64,000 bases of DNA from Oscillospiraceae bacterium (GTDB lineage: Bacteria > Bacillota > Clostridia > Oscillospirales > Oscillospiraceae): assembly GCA_017458065.1 (NCBI GenBank), contig JAFTGD010000034.1:1-64000 (forward strand), read 5' to 3'. This document shows, one piece after another, positions 35,943 through 44,116 of the stretch. Both the position numbers and the translations under genes were made by a program. Below the pieces are notes generated by a model. That model searched no databases. It was not told the origin of the DNA and saw only the letters and a program-made list of their open reading frames with translations. Within the stretch, counting starts at the first letter, position 1, and each line of letters starts with the position of its first letter.

Positions 35943-37604
35943 ATGAGAAGTGATTTGATGAAAACCGGCGTCGACCGGATTCCGCACCGCTCTCTCTTCC
36001 GTGCACTCGGCCTGACGGACGAGGAACTGGAACGGCCCATCATTGGTGTTGTCAGCGCCAAAAATGAGATTATCCCGGGGCACATGCACCTGGACAAGAT
36101 TGCCGATGCAGTCAAGGCCGGTATCCGTATGGCCGGCGGTACACCTGTTGAGTTCCCCGCGATCGGGGTCTGCGACGGGATCGCCATGAACCACGAAGGT
36201 ATGTTCTATTCTCTGCCGAGTCGGGAGCATATTGCTGATTCCGTGGAAATCATGGCCACAGCCCATCCTTTCGACGGTCTTGTTCTGATCCCCAACTGCG
36301 ATAAAATCGTTCCGGGTATGCTGATGGCCGCTTTGCGGCTGAATATCCCTGCCATCTTCTGCAGCGGCGGCCCGATGATGCCGGGCCATGCCAACGGCAG
36401 ACAAGTAGCGCTAACGGATGCTTTCGAGGCGCCGGGTGCTGTCCGGACCGGGAAAATGACTGCCGAGCAGGCGCAGGATATTGTAGAGCACGCCTGCCCA
36501 GGCTGCGGCTCCTGCGCCGGAATGTTTACGGCGAATTCCATGAACTGTATGACGGAGATCCTTGGCATGGCCCTGCCCGGCAACGGCACCATCCCCGCGG
36601 TTGAGAGTCAGCGCATTCTGCTGGCAAAGCACACCGGCATGAAGATCATGGATCTGGTGCGCGACGATGTACGCCCGCGTGATATTGTTACGGAGAAGGC
36701 TATTCGCAACGGTCTTGCTGCCGATATGGCACTGGGCTGCTCCACCAACACGATGCTGCATCTGCCTGCCATTGCGCATGAAGCAGGGATCCCCTTTGAC
36801 CTCAACGGTGTGAACGCAGTAAGCGACCGGGTTCCCCATCTGGTCAAGCTCAACCCCGCCGGCGTTCACTGTCTGGTTGATTTGAACAACGCCGGAGGCC
36901 TGAGCGCTGTGATGAAGCGCTTGGACAGTCTCGGCCTTATTGACCCCTCCGCCCGTACAGTGGACGGCACCTGGGCAGAGCGCATTCAAAAGGCAGTGAT
37001 TTTCGACGTGAGTGTGATCCGGGATCGGGAACACGCTTATTCTCAAACCGGCGGTCTGGCGATTCTGTATGGGAATCTCGCACCGGACGGTGCTGTGGTC
37101 AAAAAGGGCGCTGTACTGCCGGAGATGATGGTGCACACAGGCCCGGCCAGGTGCTTCGACAGCGAAGAAGACTGTTGTGAGGGCCTCTACAGCGGTAAGG
37201 TTGTGCCGGGCGACGTGGTAGTAATCCGCTTCGAGGGGCCGAAAGGCGGTCCCGGCATGCGGGAGATGCTCTCCCCCACGGCGGCGCTCGCCGGTATGGG
37301 GCTTGACTCCACCTGTGCGCTGGTGACAGACGGACGCTTCTCCGGCGTAAGCCGCGGAGCCTCCATCGGTCATGTCTCTCCAGAGGCTGCAGCCGGAGGT
37401 TTGATGGCTTATGTGAAGGATGGCGATCTGATCGCCATCGACATCCCCGGGCACAGTATTCAGCTTCTGGTGGATGAAGATGAGATTGCCCGGCGTAAGG
37501 AGGCCCATTCGCCCCAACCCCCAAAACAAGTGGCGGGATATCTCAAGCGCTATCGTGCCATGGTCAGTTCTGCAAACCTTGGAGCGATCCTTAGAACAGA
37601 TTGA
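35943..37604 (+). CDS. IlvD/Edd-family dehydratase (dihydroxy-acid or sugar-acid dehydratase)
   Basis: A 553-aa Fe-S dehydratase with the family cysteine motifs [10 protein letters not shown] (C near 119) and [19 protein letters not shown] (near 182-200), [10 protein letters not shown], and a C-terminal [19 protein letters not shown]. Members remove water from 2,3-dihydroxy acids: the branched-chain intermediate (IlvD), 6-phosphogluconate or sugar acids. No ilvBCE genes are nearby and it is third in the thiolase operon, so a catabolic sugar-acid-type role is more likely than isoleucine/valine synthesis. It starts 9 nt after the previous stop. Confidence 0.87.
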   Translation: MRSDLMKTGVDRIPHRSLFRALGLTDEELERPIIGVVSAKNEIIPGHMHLDKIADAVKAGIRMAGGTPVEFPAIGVCDGIAMNHEGMFYSLPSREHIADSVEIMATAHPFDGLVLIPNCDKIVPGMLMAALRLNIPAIFCSGGPMMPGHANGRQVALTDAFEAPGAVRTGKMTAEQAQDIVEHACPGCGSCAGMFTANSMNCMTEILGMALPGNGTIPAVESQRILLAKHTGMKIMDLVRDDVRPRDIVTEKAIRNGLAADMALGCSTNTMLHLPAIAHEAGIPFDLNGVNAVSDRVPHLVKLNPAGVHCLVDLNNAGGLSAVMKRLDSLGLIDPSARTVDGTWAERIQKAVIFDVSVIRDREHAYSQTGGLAILYGNLAPDGAVVKKGAVLPEMMVHTGPARCFDSEEDCCEGLYSGKVVPGDVVVIRFEGPKGGPGMREMLSPTAALAGMGLDSTCALVTDGRFSGVSRGASIGHVSPEAAAGGLMAYVKDGDLIAIDIPGHSIQLLVDEDEIARRKEAHSPQPPKQVAGYLKRYRAMVSSANLGAILRTD

Positions 37605-37642
37605 AAAACGAATCCCTGCCAGAATTGACAGGGATTCGTTTT
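37605..37642 (+). terminator. Intrinsic terminator of the thiolase operon
   Basis: Perfect 14-bp stem AAAACGAATCCCTG/CAGGGATTCGTTTT immediately after the dehydratase stop. The following 100 bp to the right direct repeat is AT-rich and carries no gene. Confidence 0.85.
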
Positions 37643-37745
37643 ATTCAGATGATTTTATTTTCTGTTAATTCGATAAAATACTCCAAGTTGAAGTGGTGAT
37701 AGAGGAAGATCTGTAAAAACGGGACCAACACGGTTCTTGTCTGCG

Positions 37746-38582
37746 TTAGCGTTTCCCCAGCTGCCAGAAAGCTACAGCCCCGGCGGCGGCCACGTTCAGC
37801 GAGTCCACCCCGTGGGCCATGGGGATCTTCACCGTATAGTCGCAGTCGGCGATGGTCCGGTCCGCAAGGCCGTCGCCCTCCGTCCCGAGGATCACCGCAA
37901 GCCTCTCCTCCGCCATGAGATCGGGATCGTCAATGCTGACGGATTCGTCCCGCAGGGCCATCGCGGCAGTCTTGAAGCCATAACCCCGGATCAGTTCCAT
38001 TCCCTTCTCCGGCCAGTCGGTCAGCTCCTCGCCGATCCAGGCCCAGGGGATCTGGAACACCGTCCCCATACTGACACGGATACAGCGCCGGTACAGCGGG
38101 TCCGTAGACGCCGGCGTCAGCAGGATCGCGTCCATCCCCATGGCCGCGGCCGAGCGGAAAATGGCCCCCAGGTTCGTGGGGTTCATCACGTCCTCCAGCA
38201 CCACGACCCGGCTGCTGTTCTGCAGCAGGTCCTCCGCTTGCGGAAGCGGCGGGCGCTTCATCGCGCAGAGGACGCCCCGTGTCAGCGGGAAACCCGTTAA
38301 CTGTTTGAGGCATTCTTCCTCCGCCACATAGACCGGCACATCCGGACAGCGGGCGAGGATCTCCTGCCCCTTCTCCCGGCCGTCCAGCATCTTGGGCAGC
38401 ATCAGGAGGGATTCCGGCTCGCAGCCCCCCTCCAGCGCGCGTTCGATCACATGGGGGCTCTCGGCGATGAAGAGCGAGTTCTCGATGCCGTGGTGACTGC
38501 GCAGCTGGGTCTCGGTCAGGCGGGCATAGATATCCAGTTCCGGCGCGTGAAAATCTGTGATTTCAATGAATGAATGGCTCAT
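37746..38582 (-). CDS. TrmH/SpoU-family RNA 2'-O-methyltransferase
   Basis: A 278-aa SPOUT methyltransferase. The N-terminal substrate-binding domain (1-115) precedes the knot domain with its three motifs: NPTNLGAIFRSAAAMGMDA near 135-153, ILGTEGDGL near 225 and VDSLNVAAAGAVAFW near 259-273. It uses S-adenosylmethionine to methylate a ribose in rRNA or tRNA. The gene is intact, but its last 15 codons are also found at 25782-25827, showing that its 3' end served as an insertion target. Confidence 0.9.
   Translation of the reverse strand: MSHSFIEITDFHAPELDIYARLTETQLRSHHGIENSLFIAESPHVIERALEGGCEPESLLMLPKMLDGREKGQEILARCPDVPVYVAEEECLKQLTGFPLTRGVLCAMKRPPLPQAEDLLQNSSRVVVLEDVMNPTNLGAIFRSAAAMGMDAILLTPASTDPLYRRCIRVSMGTVFQIPWAWIGEELTDWPEKGMELIRGYGFKTAAMALRDESVSIDDPDLMAEERLAVILGTEGDGLADRTIADCDYTVKIPMAHGVDSLNVAAAGAVAFWQLGKR
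37748..37793. repeat. Right 46-bp direct repeat within the RNA methyltransferase 3' end
   Basis: Partner of 25782-25827 (45/46 identical). It forms the last 15 codons of the methyltransferase and the first base of its stop, here TAA instead of the TGA of the left copy. It is the expected product of integration that regenerates the target gene's end. Confidence 0.85.
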
Positions 38583-38723
38583 CTCGCGCTCCCTTCTCTT
38601 TCTGCCCGCTCATTTTATTGCTTTTTTCCTGTTTGTCAATGGTTTTCTTGCCGGTGGAATCAATGGAGGCTCGGAATTGGTGAATTTCCATGTCATACTG
38701 ATATGGGCGTTCCGTTCTCCTGT

Positions 38724-39248
38724 TCAGAGAACCCGCTCATAACAGTACACAGTACGGGCCTCGCCGATGTCTTCATAGAAGATTTCCACCGTGTCGATAA
38801 ATCGGAAGCCCAGTTTTGCATACATCTTCTGTGCAACCGTGTTCTCATCCAGCGTATCGAGCCGTATCGCTTTCTGTCCCCTCTTTCCGGCTTCGGCAAT
38901 GCAATACTCCACCATCGCGGTTCCGTATCCACGACGTGAAACCTCAGGGCTGACCCGCAGCGCATGCATAACAGCTATCTGTTCCGGCGGCGCCGAGATC
39001 TGCCAGCGAAGCTTCCCGTAAGACGGATCCTGCTCCTGATTCATAATAATGGCAGAGACGATCGTACCGCCCTCCGTCCCGATGAAGAGATCCGAGTCCC
39101 GGATGGCCTTCCGCACCATCGCCTCAGACGGGTAGCCGCCCTTGTTCCCGTCATGCAGAAAGGGCATCTCTCCCAGCACTGCACACATCATGTTATAGAA
39201 TGCCATGACCTCAGGGAAATCGTCTTGAACAGCGAAACGAATTGTCAT
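38724..39248 (-). CDS. GNAT-family N-acetyltransferase
   Basis: A 174-aa protein with the GNAT fold: the acetyl-CoA loop VSRRGYGTAMVEYC (about 115-128) follows the strand MHALRVSP, and AQKMYAKLGFRF near 143-154 is the family's C-terminal motif. The acceptor is unknown. It is separated from its neighbours by 69 and 141 bp, so it may be transcribed with the PanE-like gene upstream. Confidence 0.85.
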   Translation of the reverse strand: MTIRFAVQDDFPEVMAFYNMMCAVLGEMPFLHDGNKGGYPSEAMVRKAIRDSDLFIGTEGGTIVSAIIMNQEQDPSYGKLRWQISAPPEQIAVMHALRVSPEVSRRGYGTAMVEYCIAEAGKRGQKAIRLDTLDENTVAQKMYAKLGFRFIDTVEIFYEDIGEARTVYCYERVL

Positions 39249-39316
39249 ATGGTCTCCACACCCTTAAGCGAGATTGTTTGATATCATACAAAAAACGGTC
39301 CCTGTGGATAAGTGCT

Positions 39317-40234
39317 TTATGATGTGCTTTCCATCGCCAGGATTGTCTGATAATATCTCTCGTTCACCGGAAGGGAAAGGCCGTGCTTCTTTGCAAGCCG
39401 GAGCATGGTTCCGGAAAACAGCTCTACCTCGGTCTTTCTTCCTGCCAGCGCGTCCTGTCGCATGGATGGAATACCGCGAGGATTCAAGCTCCGGAGAATG
39501 CTCAGGTCCTTTTCCAGATCCTCCTGGGAAAGCGTAACGCCCTCGGCCGCAGCAACGAGAATGACCTCTTCCATCGCCGCCCGCATATCGTCCAGAGCAG
39601 GACCGGGCGATGTGGCCCCCTCATAGTCCGTCTTGTAGATCATGCAGGTCTGGTTGACACCGACATTGATCATGAATTTGTTCCACATGGCATGGCGGAT
39701 GTTTTGGTGGACCTCGTACCATATTTCTGCCCGGTCAAGAAAAGAGGTCAGCCTTTGCAGATGTTCCTCCTGCCCGGGTATCGCCGATCCGATCTGCCAG
39801 CCGCCCATGTGGTCATAGACCAGCGATGTTCCGTCGCGGACAGCATCCATGCCGATTGCCACGCAATCCAGAATCTGTCGCCTGGGATAGACCTCTGCGA
39901 GTATCTCCTCACTGCTGATTCCATTCATAAGCGAAATGATCGTCGTGTTATCAGATACCGCAGGACGGATCAATGCTCTGGCATCGAAAAGCCCGCTGAA
40001 CTTCGTCGAGATCATGATGAGATCAGCGGGCGCGGACAAATCATCCGGAGAGGCAAGACGGAACGAAACCTCGTTGCCATTGATGGTATAACGGTCATGC
40101 AGATGCCGCTCTTTCCGCTGCTTATCCATCAGGTAGCAGAGGTGATCCGCCCCCAGTTTGTTTTGAATCTGCTGGCCGAACAAGAGGCCGAGGGCTCCCA
40201 TCCCGACAATAACCACGTTCTCAATTTTGTCCAT
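39317..40234 (-). CDS. Ketopantoate reductase family protein (PanE/ApbA-like)
   Basis: A 305-aa NAD(P)H-dependent reductase with the Rossmann motif VGMGALGLLFG at 10-20, the strand STKFS near 73, a conserved Asn in MNGISSEE near 98-105 and NKFMINVGVNQ near 180-190, where the catalytic Lys lies. The family reduces 2-dehydropantoate to pantoate in CoA synthesis or acts on similar 2-keto acids. No panB/panC is nearby, so the true substrate is uncertain. Confidence 0.82.
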   Translation of the reverse strand: MDKIENVVIVGMGALGLLFGQQIQNKLGADHLCYLMDKQRKERHLHDRYTINGNEVSFRLASPDDLSAPADLIMISTKFSGLFDARALIRPAVSDNTTIISLMNGISSEEILAEVYPRRQILDCVAIGMDAVRDGTSLVYDHMGGWQIGSAIPGQEEHLQRLTSFLDRAEIWYEVHQNIRHAMWNKFMINVGVNQTCMIYKTDYEGATSPGPALDDMRAAMEEVILVAAAEGVTLSQEDLEKDLSILRSLNPRGIPSMRQDALAGRKTEVELFSGTMLRLAKKHGLSLPVNERYYQTILAMESTS

Positions 40235-40251
40235 CTGATCGTGCCCTCATA

Positions 40252-40356
40252 TTATCTGTGGTATGATGATTTCTCCGTCGCCGCAATGCCATGGACAGCC
40301 GCAGAAAGGATTTTGACACCGGCGTCCAACACTGCCTGTTCTACTTGAAACGTCAT
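40252..40356 (-). CDS. Possible 34-aa small ORF upstream of the PanE-like gene
   Basis: ATG at 40356 has GGGGAG 9 nt upstream and encodes 34 residues (begins MTFQVEQAVLDAGVKILSAA) ending 17 nt before the PanE-like start. A good promoter lies at 40428-40456. It could be a leader peptide, a small gene or a relic; I recognise no family. Confidence 0.3.
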   Translation of the reverse strand: MTFQVEQAVLDAGVKILSAAVHGIAATEKSSYHR

Positions 40357-40427
40357 AATTACGATCTCCCCGAAGAATATATTTGCCTATTTGCACATTA
40401 AACAGACTAAAACCGAAGGTAGATAGG

Positions 40428-40456
40428 ATAATAGCACAAGTGGATCGTGATTTCAA
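40428..40456 (-). promoter_or_regulatory. Promoter for the small ORF/PanE-like unit
   Basis: TTGAAA, 17-nt spacer, TATTAT on the minus strand. The remaining 40457-40580 is the upstream region of the toxin-antitoxin pair. Confidence 0.6.
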
Positions 40457-40589
40457 GAGTGAGCGGAATGAAACGATACCGGAATGAAAAAATAGATACC
40501 CGCAACGGCACCGCTTGTTCTGCCGCTTGCAAATGCTTGCAATATTCCCTCTCTTGTGTTATATTGACCAATGAAGGAGCGTGATCATA

Positions 40590-40892
40590 ATGGCGAACAC
40601 AACTGCCGTCTATGCCCGTATCGATACGAACTTGAAAGATACCGCTGAGGGTATTCTTGCTCAGCTGGGGATCTCACCTTCTGCCGCAATCCAGATGCTT
40701 TATAGCCAGATCATTTTGGAACGCGGTATGCCCTTTGAATCTAAACTTCCTGTAAGAAAACCCGTTGCTGTCGGTTCGCTTACCAGAGAGCAGTTGGACG
40801 CAGAGCTTCAGAAAGGCTTTGATTCCGCTAAGAACGGTGTATATTCTGACGAGGATGTCGATCAGATTCTTGCCAGGGAATTTGGCATATGA
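40590..40892 (+). CDS. RelB/DinJ-family antitoxin
   Basis: A 100-aa protein. ATG at 40590 is used because AAGGAG lies about 11 nt upstream. The N-terminal ribbon-helix-helix (TTAVYARIDTNLKDTAEGIL, then LGISPSAAIQMLYSQI) binds DNA and represses the pair's promoter, while the C-terminal region (about 65-100) should wrap the toxin. It overlaps the toxin gene by 4 nt (ATGA), typical of type II systems. Confidence 0.9.
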   Translation: MANTTAVYARIDTNLKDTAEGILAQLGISPSAAIQMLYSQIILERGMPFESKLPVRKPVAVGSLTREQLDAELQKGFDSAKNGVYSDEDVDQILAREFGI

Positions 40893-41221
40893 GCAGAAAA
40901 TACACAATAAACTACTCTCCTGATGCCCTGGACGACTTGAAGGACATCTATTCTTACATTGCATTTCATCTCCTGGAGAAGGACACCGCCAGAAAGCTGG
41001 TCGCTAAGATTCGGAAAGAAATCAAAACCCTTGCCAGCATGCCTGAAAGGTACGTCCTTGTCGATTGGGAGCCCTGGCACTCTGCCGGTGTTCGCACTCT
41101 CCTTGTGGCGAACTACATTGCTTATTACCGGGTAGATAACGAATTGAATGCGGTTCTGATCGGTCGCATCCTATACGCCGGTCGGGATACAGAAGAAATA
41201 GTTCAAGGGGCTTCCTTTTGA
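40889..41221 (+). CDS. RelE/ParE-superfamily toxin
   Basis: A 110-aa toxin with the superfamily pattern: an N-terminal strand and helix pair (YSPDALDDLKDIYSYI), LASMPERY near 49-56, then a sheet ending VRTLLVANYIAYYRVD and VLIGRILYAGRD. RelE members cut mRNA on the ribosome while ParE members poison gyrase; the subfamily cannot be settled here. It is intact and paired with the RelB-like antitoxin. Confidence 0.88.
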   Translation: MSRKYTINYSPDALDDLKDIYSYIAFHLLEKDTARKLVAKIRKEIKTLASMPERYVLVDWEPWHSAGVRTLLVANYIAYYRVDNELNAVLIGRILYAGRDTEEIVQGASF

Positions 41222-41235
41222 GACGGCCCCTTGTA

Positions 41236-41277
41236 ACACGAGCAAAGGACCGCCCGGAGGCGGTCCTTTGCTCGTGT
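41236..41277. terminator. Strong bidirectional hairpin after the TA pair
   Basis: Perfect 19-bp stem (ACACGAGCAAAGGACCGCC and its complement) with a CGGA loop between convergent genes. Confidence 0.8.
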
Positions 41278-41284
41278 CATCCAT

Positions 41285-41767
41285 TCAGAGCTCTGTGTAG
41301 ATCATTCCATTTTTCCCGCGGTCTGACCGGAAAAGGGTCGCGTGATCGGCATTCATCTGAACCGGTGGAATCGTCACGCCTGGGATCTTCCCCGTCGCCC
41401 TGCGAATCAGCGTGATATGCGGTGAGAACCTTTTCCTGTCAAACGGAATATCGGCCTCTGGCAGAGCCCTCCGCAACCGCTTCACATAGCTTTCCAGCGC
41501 GTTGTTCTTTTCAATTCCCGCCCAGAGGAGATCGCCAAAGCTGCCAAAGCCGGACAAGCGGATTTCAGTGGACTGGAAGGGAACTGAGGAGAGAACGTCC
41601 AGAACATCGTCCGGCTCAGGATATTCCCCGATGAAGGCCAGTGTAATGTGGAAATTCTCTTCCGGGGAGTAATTCCCCCGGACACCGCGGCGGGAAAGAT
41701 AATCCTGCGTCTGTTTGAGCGCAGCTTTCATCTCTGCGGAAAGCGGGATCGCTATAAAGAGTCTCAT
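41285..41767 (-). CDS. thpR: RNA 2',3'-cyclic phosphodiesterase (2'-5' RNA ligase family)
   Basis: A 160-aa 2H phosphoesterase with both HxT motifs: HITLAFIGE near 41-49 and HITLIRRAT near 125-133. It hydrolyses 2',3'-cyclic phosphates on RNA in vitro; older annotation calls it 2'-5' RNA ligase. The opening MRLFIAIPLS is typical. Monocistronic, convergent with the TA pair. Confidence 0.9.
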   Translation of the reverse strand: MRLFIAIPLSAEMKAALKQTQDYLSRRGVRGNYSPEENFHITLAFIGEYPEPDDVLDVLSSVPFQSTEIRLSGFGSFGDLLWAGIEKNNALESYVKRLRRALPEADIPFDRKRFSPHITLIRRATGKIPGVTIPPVQMNADHATLFRSDRGKNGMIYTEL

Positions 41768-41837
41768 AACGTATCGTCTTCACTGCTCCTTGTGGTATGG
41801 CTGTTTGTATTGATTTGAACACACTGCCGTTCTTCCT

Positions 41838-42713
41838 CTATTCATTTACGGGGTCCCCTGCCGGCGATGGGTCGGCCGGCAGGACCCGCTCACGGAAGCC
41901 GAGATGCAGGGCGTCGGTCGGGCAGGCCGAGACGCAGATCCCGCAGCGGATGCACTCGGCGCTGTTGGGCCTGCGGACCGGATCCGCCTGCATGGGGCAG
42001 GCCCGGGTACAGCCGCCGCAGTGCACACAGCGCTGCTCGTCATGCTGCATCCGGAGAAGGCTCACGCGGTTCAGCATCCCATAGATGGCCCCCAGCGGGC
42101 AGAGGTACTTGCAGAAGGGGCGGAAGACCAGCACACTCCCGATCACGACGGCCAGCAACACCAGCATCTTCCACCCGAACAGCAGCCCGAGGGCGAAGTT
42201 CGTCTTCGCCCCGTGCAGCAGGACCAGAGGAATCCCACCCTCCAGGGTCCCCGCCGGACAGAGGAATTTGCAGAAAGTCGGCGTCCAGGCTGTCAGCATC
42301 GGCAGTATGATAACCAGCAACAGCAGCACCAGGTATTTTCCCCACCGGAGCGGCCGGTCCAGCCGGAAGTGCTCCGGTTTTTTCTTTGGGAAGGGGATTT
42401 TGTGCAGCAGCTCCTGCACGAAGCCGAAGGGACACAGAAAACCGCACACTGCCCTCCCGAGCAGCGCGCCGAAGAACAGCAGAAAGCCCATCACGTAATA
42501 GGGGAAGCGGATCGGCCGGGACGAGAGGAAGTTCTGCAGCGCGCCGATGGGACAGGCGCCCACCGCGCCCGGGCAAGAATAGCAGTTCAGCCCGGGGACG
42601 CATACGTTTTTTCCGGCTCCCTGATAGATCTTCCCGGTTGCAAAGCCCTTGAAATTGGCGTTCTGAATCAGCAGGGCGCAGAACTGGATCCAGCTGCGCG
42701 CCTTTTTAACCAA
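41838..42713 (-). CDS. Membrane-bound 4Fe-4S polyferredoxin (NapH/YccM-like)
   Basis: A 291-aa membrane protein with about four helices, membrane-proximal cysteines (CYSCPGAVGACPIG near 44-57; CGFLCPFGFVQE; CKFLCPAG; CKYLCPLG) and two terminal ferredoxin clusters (CVHCGGCTRACP and CIRCGICVSACP). Start TTG at 42713 overlaps the stop of the 44-aa gene and has GGAG 10 nt upstream; no ATG or GTG gives a better fit. It likely carries electrons across or along the membrane to the adjacent thioredoxin-like lipoprotein. Confidence 0.85.
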   Translation of the reverse strand: MVKKARSWIQFCALLIQNANFKGFATGKIYQGAGKNVCVPGLNCYSCPGAVGACPIGALQNFLSSRPIRFPYYVMGFLLFFGALLGRAVCGFLCPFGFVQELLHKIPFPKKKPEHFRLDRPLRWGKYLVLLLLVIILPMLTAWTPTFCKFLCPAGTLEGGIPLVLLHGAKTNFALGLLFGWKMLVLLAVVIGSVLVFRPFCKYLCPLGAIYGMLNRVSLLRMQHDEQRCVHCGGCTRACPMQADPVRRPNSAECIRCGICVSACPTDALHLGFRERVLPADPSPAGDPVNE

Positions 42714-42840
42714 CGCCGATGCACTCCAGGCAAATCTGCGCCGCCTTGCGCAGCACCTGCTGGTTCTGCCCCAGCCAGAGGCCGAGGCCGATCAGCCCTG
42801 CAGAGGCTGCGAGCAGCAGGCCGGGGATGCCTCTTCTCAT
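42706..42840 (-). CDS. 44-aa CXXC small membrane protein (CD1871A family-like)
   Basis: A 44-residue gene easily missed because of its size. Its ATG at 42840 overlaps the TlpA gene's stop by 4 nt and its end overlaps the TTG start of the polyferredoxin. One transmembrane helix (about 5-24) is followed by the conserved tail VLRKAAQICLECIGVG with the CLEC motif. The tail matches the Clostridial family named after C. difficile CD1871A, known to sit between TlpA-like and ferredoxin-like genes. Its Cys pair probably relays electrons or disulfides. Confidence 0.8.
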   Translation of the reverse strand: MRRGIPGLLLAASAGLIGLGLWLGQNQQVLRKAAQICLECIGVG

Positions 42841-43451
42841 TTCAGCAGCTCCTGGATGACCGTTTCCCACTGGGCATAGCTCCGGCTGCCGCCGTACAGC
42901 TCCCCGACCAGATGGCCCTCGCCGTCCACAAAGATGGTCACCGGGATGTAGCCAGTGTTCATCACTTTGTCGATGCTCTCGGTGAGCCGCAGCGTGGGAT
43001 AAGTGACGCCGAGCTCTTCCATCTTCAGGATGTTGTCCTTTTCATACTCTTCCATCGAGATCCCCAGGATCCGGAAGCCGTCCTCCTCGTATTTCTCATA
43101 GAGTTTCTGCAGGTCCGGCATCTCGCCGACGCACGGCGGGCACCAGTAGGCCCAGAGGTTCAGCATGGTGAGCTTTGCCTCCGCAAAGCAGAGATCGGTC
43201 CACTCGTTCCCTTCCGTGTCCACGGTGGTGAAGACGATATCCGGGCTCCAGTCCTCCGGAACCGCCGCCTCTTCGCTCTCCGGCGTTTCGGTTTCCGGGG
43301 CTTCAGGGGTGCTTTCCGGGATTTCGGTTTCCTGTACCTCCGCTGAGGGAGCTGGGGTTACGGCTGACGCGGCCGCCTGTTGTCCGCAGCCGGCGAGCGC
43401 CAGGCAGCTGAGCAGCAGGGCCAGTACGCAGCATATGATCGTCTTTTTCAT
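42837..43451 (-). CDS. TlpA-family thioredoxin-like lipoprotein
   Basis: A 204-aa lipoprotein: the signal peptide ends at a lipobox LAGC (Cys22), followed by a Ser/Pro/Glu-rich linker (about 25-65) and a thioredoxin-like domain whose active site is WCPPC near 110-114, with IPVTIFVDG as the cis-Pro segment. It acts outside the membrane as a disulfide reductase. First gene of a three-gene overlap operon with the CXXC peptide and the membrane polyferredoxin, which could supply reductant. Confidence 0.9.
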   Translation of the reverse strand: MKKTIICCVLALLLSCLALAGCGQQAAASAVTPAPSAEVQETEIPESTPEAPETETPESEEAAVPEDWSPDIVFTTVDTEGNEWTDLCFAEAKLTMLNLWAYWCPPCVGEMPDLQKLYEKYEEDGFRILGISMEEYEKDNILKMEELGVTYPTLRLTESIDKVMNTGYIPVTIFVDGEGHLVGELYGGSRSYAQWETVIQELLK

Positions 43452-43494
43452 TTGGTTCCTTCTTTCATGCGGTGTTTTTTCTTCCTATTGATCA

Positions 43495-43523
43495 AGTATG
43501 AAGGAGAACTTCTCTTTTGTCAA
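43495..43523 (-). promoter_or_regulatory. Promoter of the TlpA operon
   Basis: TTGACA, 17-nt spacer, CATACT on the minus strand. Between here and 43771 I see no gene. Confidence 0.5.
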
Positions 43524-43771
43524 GAGTATTGCAACCGTCGAACACTCTCTTCTGCGCCGCGGCTGTGTCCGTGTTGTGCCGCACAGCCATTCTGTCATCT
43601 TGACGATAATTCTGAATCCCGCCTGAAGACAGAAATGCCGTTTCGGACACTTTGTCCGCCGGTGTCAGGACAGGGCACATTCCTGCGTTTGTTAAAACCT
43701 TGCTAAACGTGTAAAAACAACCCAATTTTTGTGCAAAAGTGCCAGTTCGTGCAGTTCTATTTGATTCTGAA

Positions 43772-43800
43772 TTGACTTTCTTATGAAATTTTTATATAAT
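43772..43800 (+). promoter_or_regulatory. Strong promoter of the flavoenzyme operon
   Basis: TTGACT, 17-nt spacer, perfect TATAAT with AT-rich flanks, about 70 nt before ATG 43870. Confidence 0.8.
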
Positions 43801-43869
43801 ATATGGGTGCAAAACTGTGGTTTTCATAGCAGTACATCATCATACTTTTTACAGGAGGGAGTAACATCT

Positions 43870-44079
43870 ATGAAGAAAGCAGCAAAGAAGCTCTTGTTCC
43901 TCGCTTGCTTCGGCGGCTTTGCTTATCTGCTCGGTAAGCTGGCTCAGAAGGATGAAGTCCAGGAGAAGCTGTTTGAAGTCCTCGGCGAAGACACCTACCT
44001 CGCCATCCTCGACAAGGTCCGTCTCGGCGGCGACCTGCTCATGTGGCCGATCGACTACGTCAGAGCTTTGCTTCCGTGA
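43870..44079 (+). CDS. Small 69-aa predicted membrane-associated protein
   Basis: Start 43870 follows a very strong AGGAGGGA site; the leader upstream contains in-frame codons but lies within the transcript's untranslated region. The protein begins with Lys-rich MKKAAKKLLFLACFGGFAYL, giving one hydrophobic segment (about 8-22), then an acidic helical part ending LLMWPIDYVRALLP. I do not recognise the family. It is 37 nt upstream of the flavoenzyme, shares its biased codon use and is probably cotranscribed, so it may anchor or assist that enzyme. Confidence 0.65.
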   Translation: MKKAAKKLLFLACFGGFAYLLGKLAQKDEVQEKLFEVLGEDTYLAILDKVRLGGDLLMWPIDYVRALLP

Positions 44080-44116
44080 TCGGTACGGAAAGTCTATTTT
44101 GAAAAGGAGTTAATCT

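Noticed and set aside
25828-37747. Integrase, transposase or conjugation genes inside the island
   Set aside because: I looked at every frame between the direct repeats; all substantial genes are metabolic or regulatory and no recombinase motif was seen.
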